DNA of 64,000 nucleotides, from assembly GCF_000069225.1 (NCBI RefSeq), contig NC_010407.1, positions 2,356,001 to 2,420,000 on the forward strand, written 5' to 3'. This document shows, in pieces, positions 57,681-64,000 of the stretch. The DNA comes from Clavibacter sepedonicus (GTDB taxonomy: Bacteria > Actinomycetota > Actinomycetes > Actinomycetales > Microbacteriaceae). The translations under genes and the position numbers were made by a program. A model generated the notes under the pieces. The model made no database searches. It worked only from the letters and a program-made list of their open reading frames with translations, and was not told the origin of the DNA. How positions within the stretch are numbered: the stretch's first letter is position 1; the number at the start of each line of letters is the position of its first letter.

Positions 57681-59051
57681 TCAAGAGATACGGGTCGGAG
57701 CCCGCCTGAAGCTAGACAAAGCGGCGATCAGAATCGCAAGTAGCGCCATTGAAGCGACTAGGGCACCGACTAGTGTGCCAGCTGCCGGGTTGCCCGACAA
57801 TGCCACGGCATTCGCGCCCAGCGCGAGACCGGCAGCAACGCCCCACTGTTGTGAGGCGGTAAGGATACCGGCGGAAGCGCCGTGTTCCCCCTTTGAGAGG
57901 TTCCGGGAGCCCGCAACCGTTGCGACAACACCGCACAAGACGAGGCCAAACCCGGTGAGACTCGTACCCACGAGCACCTGAATGACTGTCGCCGTAGAGG
58001 CGCTTGGTCGCATGCACAGAATCAACAACCCGAACAGCATGGCGCTGAATCCAACACACACAGTGAACTTCACACCAACGCGCCTAACGAGCGCCGGCGC
58101 CGCATAGGCACCAGCCGCAGCCGCCAGGGCATCCGGAAGCAACGCCACGCCGGTGCCGAGCTCGGACCAGCCCAAGACGTTCTGCATGTAGAGAGAAGAG
58201 AAGTAGACCATCGACCCGCCCGCCGCCGGGGCCACGAAGCTCAGCAACATGCCGATCTTTACGTCCCGCCGCCTCAATAGCCCTCGAGGAGCAAGAGGAT
58301 TTCGGCTCCGCTGCTGCTGGAAGATCAGCAGGACACCGCTCGCCGCGGCAAGAACTGCCGCCCAGATGGCGACACGGGCATCTCCCAACGCGTCAGCGGT
58401 CATTCCGAAAGCGGAGGCGATCGATACTCCAGTCAGAGCGAAGAGGCTCGCGCCCAGCACATCGACCTGCCGCGCACCCGAGGTCACCTGCGGCAAAGCG
58501 AAGAGCGAAGATGCCAACAAGATGCAGGCTGTGACCGCACAGGACACGAACACGCTCCGCCACCCGAAGAGCTGGGTGAACACCCCGCCCGAGATGACAC
58601 CACCAGCGAATCCCACCGACGCTGCTGCTCCCCAAAGAGCTAACCAGCGGTCACGAGCCGGACCGTCGCCGAGGCTCGTTAGGAGCGTGAGCGCTGCAGG
58701 AGTCAGAAACGCCGCGGATGCACCCTGGAGCACCCGTATGGCGATGAGCGACCATATGTCTGGCGTCATCGCCGCCACGCCGCTCGTAACGGAGAAGCAG
58801 AGAAGCCCTCCTATGACGACGGATCTAGCGCCCAACCTCTCCGCCGCACACCCTCCCAAGAACAAGAGCGACGCGAAGCCGATCGCGTAAGCCGACAGCA
58901 CCCACTGCGTCACCGGTGCCGCGGTGCCGAAGTCGTCCTGCAAGTCCGGCACCGCGACGTTGACTATCGAGAACTCGACCGCGACAAGGAACTGGATCGC
59001 ACACAAGAGCCATGGCGCCGATCGCGAAGCCCTCGATGCCCGCAATATCAT
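57681..59051 (-). CDS. MFS transporter, DHA2 (EmrB/QacA)-like
   Basis: A 456-residue, 13-14-helix permease. QFLVAVEFSIVNVAVPDLQD at the N terminus and VTQWVLSAYAIGFASLLFLG are typical of drug:H+ antiporter family 2; RVLQGASAAFLTPAALTLLT is motif C-like. Codon use and GC are lower than in the flanking chromosome. ATG 59051 overlaps the phosphoribosyltransferase stop (ATGA), so it is the terminal gene of the LOG-PRPP operon and the likely exporter of its product. Confidence 0.87.
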   Translation of the reverse strand: MILRASRASRSAPWLLCAIQFLVAVEFSIVNVAVPDLQDDFGTAAPVTQWVLSAYAIGFASLLFLGGCAAERLGARSVVIGGLLCFSVTSGVAAMTPDIWSLIAIRVLQGASAAFLTPAALTLLTSLGDGPARDRWLALWGAAASVGFAGGVISGGVFTQLFGWRSVFVSCAVTACILLASSLFALPQVTSGARQVDVLGASLFALTGVSIASAFGMTADALGDARVAIWAAVLAAASGVLLIFQQQRSRNPLAPRGLLRRRDVKIGMLLSFVAPAAGGSMVYFSSLYMQNVLGWSELGTGVALLPDALAAAAGAYAAPALVRRVGVKFTVCVGFSAMLFGLLILCMRPSASTATVIQVLVGTSLTGFGLVLCGVVATVAGSRNLSKGEHGASAGILTASQQWGVAAGLALGANAVALSGNPAAGTLVGALVASMALLAILIAALSSFRRAPTRIS

Positions 59052-59590
59052 CGAACGCCGTCCGAGAAGAGTGGTAGATGTGCGAGTGCCACGACGTCAT
59101 CCCGATGGTCGCCCTCGGTAGCGACCGCAAGCACCTGTGAGACGGTCGCGTTGGCGGAACATGCCAGCGCCCGCATGGCCCCGAGGGTCGCGCCACTGCT
59201 TATCACCTCATCGACGATCGCCACTCTCTTGCCGGCTAGCAACACCTGGTCCTCATCATCAACCAGGAGCACTTGGTCACCATCGGTCCCTATCGAGCGC
59301 ACAAACTGCCGCAACGGGTGCTCCATGTTGGGCCGCCATTTCTTGCGAGCAAGTACATACGGGAGACCGAGTCGGCGGGCGATGACATGGCCCAGCAGAA
59401 TGCCGCCACTCTCGCCCACGAGCAGAACTTCGACATCCGACCGCATCTCGCCCGCAAGTATCGACGCGCAATGCTCAGTGAGCTCGACGTCGCCATACAG
59501 TTTCAGATATGCCACACGAATCCCGCTGGGAAGCGGAACCGCTGGCAGCGTCCTTGAAACACCCGCGAAATCCACGTCCACGCCGCTCAC
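59048..59590 (-). CDS. Purine-type phosphoribosyltransferase
   Basis: A 180-residue type I phosphoribosyltransferase. The PRPP-binding motif is VAIVDEVISSGATLGAM (V126-D127-E128), and VLLVGESGGILLGHVIARRL and LPYVLARKKWRP resemble adenine/xanthine phosphoribosyltransferases. It should join a nucleobase (or remove it) at a phosphoribosyl group. Base specificity is not readable. GTG 59590 overlaps the epimerase-like stop by four bases. Within the operon it could use PRPP or a variant made by the upstream synthetase-like protein. Confidence 0.82.
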   Translation of the reverse strand: MSGVDVDFAGVSRTLPAVPLPSGIRVAYLKLYGDVELTEHCASILAGEMRSDVEVLLVGESGGILLGHVIARRLGLPYVLARKKWRPNMEHPLRQFVRSIGTDGDQVLLVDDEDQVLLAGKRVAIVDEVISSGATLGAMRALACSANATVSQVLAVATEGDHRDDVVALAHLPLFSDGVR

Positions 59591-60279
59591 CGGCCCACCC
59601 TTTCCCCGTCCGCCGCTCCCGCCGCTTCCAGCAATGGCAGGAACCGGTCCGCACGCGCCACCCGATCCGGAAATACGGAGCTTCCTAGGACAAACGAGTC
59701 GGCACCCGCGTCGACGAGTTTGCCGATGGTGATCGAACTGACTGCCCCATCGACTTCGACTGATTCCACTGAAGACTTTCCGCGGAACTCTGCCGCCATA
59801 CGAACAGTATCAAGAGCCTCGCGCCTGAACGGGCGGCCCGCGCCGCCGGGCGTCACGGCCATCACCACTAACCTCTGAGGGCGGACAATGTCGATAAGCC
59901 AGTCCCTCGGGGATTCCGATGCGTCGAGCACGAGCCCGACCTCCGTACCGCCGACCGTAGCGGCGCGTAGAACTTCGAGCGCCTCGGGAGTCACATGACG
60001 CTGATGTACAAGGATCGCTTGAGCGCCACGATCCACGAGCTTTGGGACCAGCAAAGAGGGCTCGGCGACCATGACGTGGACGTCGACCGGCATTCGCAGG
60101 TCATCGCTGAGGTCCCGGATGCTCTCGGGAGCCATGCCGAGATTACCGAAAGACGGGTCAATGATGTCTATGTGCAGTCGACTGACGCCGAGCGATCTGA
60201 TCGCGGTCAATTCTCTCCAGAGATGCGTCTGGTTGATGCAGACGACGGAGACGGAAAATGTCAATTGCGTTTCGCTCAC
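59587..60279 (-). CDS. Ribulose-phosphate 3-epimerase-like TIM-barrel protein
   Basis: A 230-residue TIM barrel of the ribulose-phosphate epimerase family. H36, D38 and D41 in RLHIDIIDPSFG and H68 in DVHVMVAEP match metal and catalytic positions; MAVTPGGAGRPF replaces the usual NPG-F-GQ loop, and EVDGAVS the DGG motif. The changed phosphate loop suggests a different pentulose or hexulose phosphate. GTG 60279 overlaps the upstream stop by four bases. With its neighbours it points to a dedicated pentose-phosphate route. Confidence 0.82.
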   Translation of the reverse strand: MSETQLTFSVSVVCINQTHLWRELTAIRSLGVSRLHIDIIDPSFGNLGMAPESIRDLSDDLRMPVDVHVMVAEPSLLVPKLVDRGAQAILVHQRHVTPEALEVLRAATVGGTEVGLVLDASESPRDWLIDIVRPQRLVVMAVTPGGAGRPFRREALDTVRMAAEFRGKSSVESVEVDGAVSSITIGKLVDAGADSFVLGSSVFPDRVARADRFLPLLEAAGAADGERVGR

Positions 60280-61259
60280 GAGACTGCTTCCTCGTTCGCA
60301 TCAATTCTGGACCGCCTTCGGAGCACCGCGCAGAGCTCAGGCCCCAACCAATCGGCGAACGCGAAGGTCTGCACACCCCTCACACGCGGCGCGCCGCAGG
60401 TATCCCATGCAACGAGCCCGGCGAGGTGACCTGCTGCGACCATGGCGCGTATGCGAGACATGCCGAGGGGAGTAAGCCGGAGATGTGCCGCCACCGCGGT
60501 GACACGAGAAGCGCCGAGCGTGCGTACGGCGGAAACCGCCTGGTCGAGAGTTCCTGCACTGCAGACCAGGTCGTCGATGATGATCACTTCACGGCCCTTG
60601 AGCGCACCTGCCTGCTCCGTGAGGCTGAGAGCCACATCCGTCGCACCCTTCCGCTGCTTGTCAGCACGCGCATGCTGGAGACCAAGGCGTGCAGCGATGT
60701 TGCGCACTAGATCCGCCGCCCCATGGTCGGGGGCGACGAGCACCGGATCAGCAATCTGCATCGACTCGATGCACCATACGAAGAAATTCGTCGCGTAGAG
60801 CTGCTCGATCGCCAGTGGCTTGTAGGCCTCGCTTACCAGAGCCACGGACCCCGATTGCGCTGCAATGACGCAGTCCGCCCCCGCAGCGCCTATTAAGTCG
60901 GCTAGGAGCTGTGTCGTCGACACGCGTCCCCCGATTGCCGCCGCTCGCTCCTCACGGGAGTACGCCAGGTGCGGTGCGAACACAGTGATCCGAGCCACTC
61001 CAGCAACGCGGTACATGCGTATCGAAGCGAGGAGCGCGAAGACCGCGTCATTCAATGCCACAGGATCCGTGGACAACGACTGCAGCAGCAGCACATCTTC
61101 GACCAGGGTGCCTTGCGGTAACGCGACGCAAATCTCGCCGTCCGGGAATACCTCATCGATGGATCGGTGCACGGTGACAGGGGCGTTCATCGAGGCCACT
61201 ATCTTCTCCAGGGCGGTGGGATGATCTCTTTCGAATGCCGCGCATGAAGCTACAATCAC
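60276..61259 (-). CDS. Ribose-phosphate pyrophosphokinase-like protein
   Basis: A 327-residue homologue of PRPP synthetase. HRSIDEVFPDGEICVALP, VFAPHLAYSREERAAAIGGR and the PRPP loop EVIIIDDLVCSAGTL (D229, D230) are retained. The usual DLH catalytic segment before QIQGFF is changed to AAQSGSVA around residues 133-140, and the loop sequence differs, so ATP use or sugar specificity may be altered. It overlaps both neighbours by four bases. It may make a PRPP-like activated pentose for the phosphoribosyltransferase in the same operon. Confidence 0.82.
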   Translation of the reverse strand: MIVASCAAFERDHPTALEKIVASMNAPVTVHRSIDEVFPDGEICVALPQGTLVEDVLLLQSLSTDPVALNDAVFALLASIRMYRVAGVARITVFAPHLAYSREERAAAIGGRVSTTQLLADLIGAAGADCVIAAQSGSVALVSEAYKPLAIEQLYATNFFVWCIESMQIADPVLVAPDHGAADLVRNIAARLGLQHARADKQRKGATDVALSLTEQAGALKGREVIIIDDLVCSAGTLDQAVSAVRTLGASRVTAVAAHLRLTPLGMSRIRAMVAAGHLAGLVAWDTCGAPRVRGVQTFAFADWLGPELCAVLRRRSRIDANEEAVS

Positions 61260-61888
61260 TTCCCACCCCCGCTCTGAAAAGCGAACTGTTCCACTTCGAG
61301 CCCGATCGCCTCGCGGAGGTCGTCGCCCTCATAGGAATGCCGCGCGATACCGGAGAGCTCCGGTATGGCATTCATGGCTATGGTCCTGCGGAACTTGATG
61401 AATAGGGGGATGTCGGAGGCTCCATCACCGACCACCACCACCTCTTCCGAGGCGACGCCCAAATCCAATCGGATAGCGTCGACAGCACCTGGCTTGTCGC
61501 CTGGCCCCATGATCTTCAGCCCATACTGAGAAGCGCGAACATAGTCGAATGACGCGAACAGGGTGGCGAACTCCAGCGGAGCCATCGTCACCAGGCATGT
61601 GACGATGTCCATCGATACCAGGTCGGACAGCACCCGTGTCATCGAGCCGATGCGAGGAGCACGTGCGGCTGCTTCGCGACAGGCCTCCTCGAAGCGGTCA
61701 CCCCAGAGAGCGAGCGCAGAGACGGAAAATTGGAGGCTGTCCAGCAGGCCCGCGTCATATTGACTCTCGAGCGACCGAATCTCAGCCAGCACATCTGCGA
61801 CTACTGAAATCTCACGCGCGGCGGTCGTGCCCGGCATGAGCGTTCCGTCGAGGTCGAACACTACGAGTCGTGTGATCGCGCCGCTCAC
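61256..61888 (-). CDS. HAD family phosphatase, SerB-like
   Basis: A 210-residue HAD hydrolase. Motif I is VVFDLDGTL (D12, D14), motif II the Thr in CLVTMAP, motif III Lys in GPGDKPGAVDAI and motif IV VVVVGDGASDIPLF. The helical cap is inserted after motif I, as in phosphoserine-phosphatase-like enzymes that dephosphorylate small metabolites. GTG 61888 overlaps the LOG stop by four bases. In this operon it could dephosphorylate a nucleotide or sugar phosphate. Confidence 0.87.
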   Translation of the reverse strand: MSGAITRLVVFDLDGTLMPGTTAAREISVVADVLAEIRSLESQYDAGLLDSLQFSVSALALWGDRFEEACREAAARAPRIGSMTRVLSDLVSMDIVTCLVTMAPLEFATLFASFDYVRASQYGLKIMGPGDKPGAVDAIRLDLGVASEEVVVVGDGASDIPLFIKFRRTIAMNAIPELSGIARHSYEGDDLREAIGLEVEQFAFQSGGGK

Positions 61889-62479
61889 TGCACCATCGCC
61901 GCTCGCGCCGCACGGGACTGGAACAGATGAGGCGGCGTGACTGAACCCAGAAGCTCATCGAGCAGGGCATCGGGATCCTCATCGAGGCGTAGATGCTGGA
62001 TGTGTTCCCGGTGCATGAACCCCTGCTCCACCCCATGGGCGAGAAATGCGAAGAGTGGATCGTAGTAGCGCAGGGTGTTCACGAACCCGATGGGCTTGGC
62101 GTGCATCCCGAGTTGCGACCAGGTCGCGACTTCGAATACCTCCTCAGAAGTACCGAGGCCGCCGGGTAGAGCTACGAATGCGTCGGCAAGCCGAGCCATC
62201 ATCGCCTTCCGTTCGTGCATGTCGGCGACCACGTCGCAACTCAGTAAGGCCCCTGTGGCACACCTCGAAACGCACGAGACTGTCGGGAATCACTCCCACG
62301 ACCGTCCCACCCAGCGATATCACCTCGTCGGCGATGGTGCCCATGAGGCCGGTTGACGCGCCGCCGTAGACAAGGCTCATTCCGCGCTCCACCAGAGCCC
62401 TGCCCAGCTCGCGTGCGGCCCGCTCGTATAGGGGCGAGGCGCCGGATGACGCTCCGCAGAACACTGCAATGGACTTCAT
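61885..62479 (-). pseudogene. LOG family phosphoribohydrolase, +1 frameshift
   Basis: Two frames together make a full-length (about 197-residue) LOG protein. The first part starts MKSIAVFCGASSGASPLYER (ATG 62479) and runs through LVYGGASTGLMG to CHRGLTEL. After one extra base near 62236 the frame continues DVVADMHERKAMMARL, ALPGGLGTSEEVFEV (the PGGxGTxxE motif) and YYDPLFAFL. LOG enzymes release bases from nucleoside monophosphates, classically active cytokinins. As written the gene encodes only a truncated product. It may be a real lesion, a sequencing error or, less likely, recoding. Confidence 0.85.
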
Positions 62480-62493
62480 TTGCGCCTCTCCGT

Positions 62494-62509
62494 AGTCATA
62501 CGTAGTACT
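62494..62509. promoter_or_regulatory. Putative LacI-family operator
   Basis: AGTcaTACGTAgtACT is an interrupted palindrome with a TACGTA core (three outer and six central bases symmetric). It lies 15 bases upstream of the LOG start in the divergent region shared with the LacI-type gene. LacI-family sites are typically 14-20 bp palindromes with a central CG. Confidence 0.5.
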
Positions 62510-62606
62510 CAGCAGGGAGGAGACTAGCCCTACACTGAGGGGTGCGCAACGCTGGAGCTGCCGAGCCACGCCCGCACGGAGGGCGCACTACCCTCGAAGG
62601 GACCAT

Positions 62607-63603
62607 GTGAACTCCACGGACGAATACCTCCCCAGGAAGCGGGTTTCGAGCCACGACGTTGCCAGAGTTGCTGAGGTGTCACAAACCACGGTGTCCCTGG
62701 TGTTCTCTGGCAAGGCGAATGGCCGGGTCTCGGATCGGACACGGGAGCGCGTGCTGGATGCAGCCGACAGACTCGGCTACTCCCCCCAACACCGCAGCCC
62801 GCGAGCTACGCGTCGGCTACTCGAAGACCGTCGCGCTCCTCACCCCCGTCTTGGGGAACAGCTTCTTTGCCGCTGTCCATGATTCCCTCGCCCGCTCCGC
62901 GAGGATCGAGGACGTAAACGTGATCATTTATCCGCTTGCGGCCGATGACGTCTCCGCCCTCCCGCCCTTTAACCGAACTGTGGATGGCATCATCGGCTGC
63001 TCACTGGATTGGGACGAGGTCCAAGCCACCGCGCAGCGAATACCCACGGTGCTCCTTGATGCCGACCCCTCGGGGCCGGTTCCCACAGTGAATGCCGATG
63101 TCTCCGCTGGCGCGCGTGAGCTGGCGCTTCATCTGGTGAGCCGCCCGGAACGCCCCATCATCCACTTGGCGGCCGACCTGTCCTCGTGGACGTTCGAGAG
63201 TCGCGGCTCTGCGATGCGTGCCGTTCTTGAAGGCACAGGGCTCCACTACTCGATCATCCGCACGCCGGCTACCGTCGGTGCTGCCAGGGCGCAGGCGCTG
63301 CGCGTCTTCGGTCAGCGCACCATGCCACTCACCCTCGTCTGCGACACGGACGACATGGCGCTCGGGGTGTACCTCGCCGCAGCCTCACTCGGCCTGGGCA
63401 TCCCCGCCGAAGTCTCCATAGCGAGCTTTGACGATCGAGAGATAGACAAGTGGCTGGTTCCTGGGCTCACGAGCGTCAGGATTGAGGCCGAGGTGCTCGG
63501 TTCTACTGCGATGTCGCTGCTGCGCAGCTGGTGGCACGATGGCAGGCCTCCAGCTTCACGGATTATCCCCGCGACTCTGCAACTGAGAGGTTCTGTGGCC
63601 TGA
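62607..63603 (+). pseudogene. LacI family transcriptional regulator, +1 frameshift at a C6 tract
   Basis: GTG 62607 begins a LacI helix-turn-helix: VSSHDVARVAEVSQTTVSLV, then RVLDAADRLGYSP. At TCCCCCCAAC (C6, 62782-62787) the frame breaks. In the next frame it continues NTAARELRVGYSKTVALLTP and a complete periplasmic-binding-type sensor (DGIIGCSLDWDEV, TLVCDTDDMALGVYLAA, EVSIASFDDREIDKW) to 63603. With five Cs the protein would be a normal 331 residues. It is divergent from the LOG-PRPP operon and probably its regulator. Confidence 0.87.
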
Positions 63604-63735
63604 CGCACAGGCTGTCAAATGGGCGGGTGATCCACGAGACGGCTGGCCAAGTTGCCGCTTGCCAAGCAGATCGCGCCCCAGAAGCTTCGCAGAGAATGCC
63701 CCCCTTCCCGCCTCGAAGCGGAGCGCCCGGCGTCG

Positions 63736-64000
63736 TCAGGCCGCCGGGCCGCCGTCCTCGGGCGCGACGGCCGAGGTGGCCGCGCCCTGGTCCTCGGCGA
63801 TGCGCGTGTGGTGGTGGATGACCTCGGCGACAATGAAGTTCAGGAATTTCTCCGCGAAGGCCGGGTCGAGCTTCGACTCCTCGGCGAGCGCGCGGAGGCG
63901 GAGGATCTGACGGCGCTCGCGCTCGGGATCCGCCGCGGGCAGCCCGTGCGCGGCCTTCAACCGGCCGACCGACTGCGTGAACTTGAACCGCTCGGCGAGC
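63736..64000 (-). CDS. Chorismate mutase, AroQ type (5' end outside window)
   Basis: About 87 C-terminal residues of a chorismate mutase, converting chorismate to prephenate. AERFKFTQSVGRLKAAHGLP, ERERRQILRLRALAEES and LDPAFAEKFLNFIVAEVIHH are AroQ helices 1-3 segments with the active-site Arg, Lys and Glu/Gln positions. High GC returns here, marking the far side of the island. The N terminus lies beyond the window. Confidence 0.87.
   Translation of the reverse strand, partial: LAERFKFTQSVGRLKAAHGLPAADPERERRQILRLRALAEESKLDPAFAEKFLNFIVAEVIHHHTRIAEDQGAATSAVAPEDGGPAA

Noticed and set aside
57681..62479. Rhodococcus fas-type cytokinin operon
   Set aside because: No isopentenyltransferase, cytochrome P450 or cytokinin oxidase gene is present; only LOG is shared.
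62144..62480. Programmed frameshifting in the LOG gene
   Set aside because: No slippery heptamer, stimulatory stem or internal Shine-Dalgarno sequence is evident at the junction; a lesion or sequence error is simpler.

Overview
This is very GC-rich DNA (mostly above 70% by eye) with many GTG starts, 4-bp start/stop overlaps and repeated leaderless-type promoters (a -10 TANNNT hexamer 6-7 nt before the start codon). It looks like a chromosomal segment of an actinobacterium of the family Microbacteriaceae. A family 3 pectate lyase, a pyruvylated-exopolysaccharide locus and IS481-family elements make a plant-associated Clavibacter-like organism the best guess; the genus is inference from gene content only.

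Layout. 1-8.5 kb: 5' end of a peptide-type ABC binding lipoprotein, a CPBP membrane protease, a DUF485/ActP-type symporter pair, and gcvT-gcvH-gcvP behind a tandem glycine riboswitch. 8.8-14.8 kb: an SseB-family protein, a BlaI-type repressor, IS481-family copy 1, an operon AI-2E permease/DUF1206/PhzF, and two acetyltransferases, one NodA-like. 14.8-20.2 kb: a secreted trypsin-fold protein lacking the catalytic His, divergent from a pectate lyase; a Fur-type regulator with catalase; an aldo/keto reductase.

20.3-27.5 kb: a coupled six-gene operon (adenosylhomocysteinase-like, two Gfo/Idh/MocA dehydrogenases, radical SAM protein, degenerate methionyl-tRNA-synthetase-like protein, MFS exporter). 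It looks like a small-molecule pathway I cannot match to a known one. 27.5-31.4 kb: nitrilase, GntR regulator, MHS transporter and DUF2848 protein, with the palindrome TGTATACA in both divergent promoter regions. 31.5-35.8 kb: purS-purQ-purL and a dienelactone hydrolase.

36-57.5 kb: envelope region. A phosphoesterase, an SGNH lipoprotein and two acyltransferases precede an exopolysaccharide operon (Wzz/tyrosine kinase, phosphatase, priming transferase, two glycosyltransferases, Wzx, pyruvyltransferase, Wzy, DUF4012, YdcF-like). The wzy-type polymerase is split by IS481-family copy 2, inverted relative to copy 1. A second phosphoesterase and a RimK-like ligase follow.

57.5-63.6 kb: visibly lower GC, probably acquired. 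A six-gene operon (LOG phosphoribohydrolase, HAD phosphatase, PRPP-synthetase-like, pentulose-phosphate-epimerase-like, phosphoribosyltransferase, MFS) lies divergent from a LacI regulator. Both genes facing the shared promoter, LOG and LacI, carry a +1 frameshift. The window ends inside a chorismate mutase gene. The 20.3-27.5 kb and 57.5-63.6 kb operons are the best candidates for undescribed biology.
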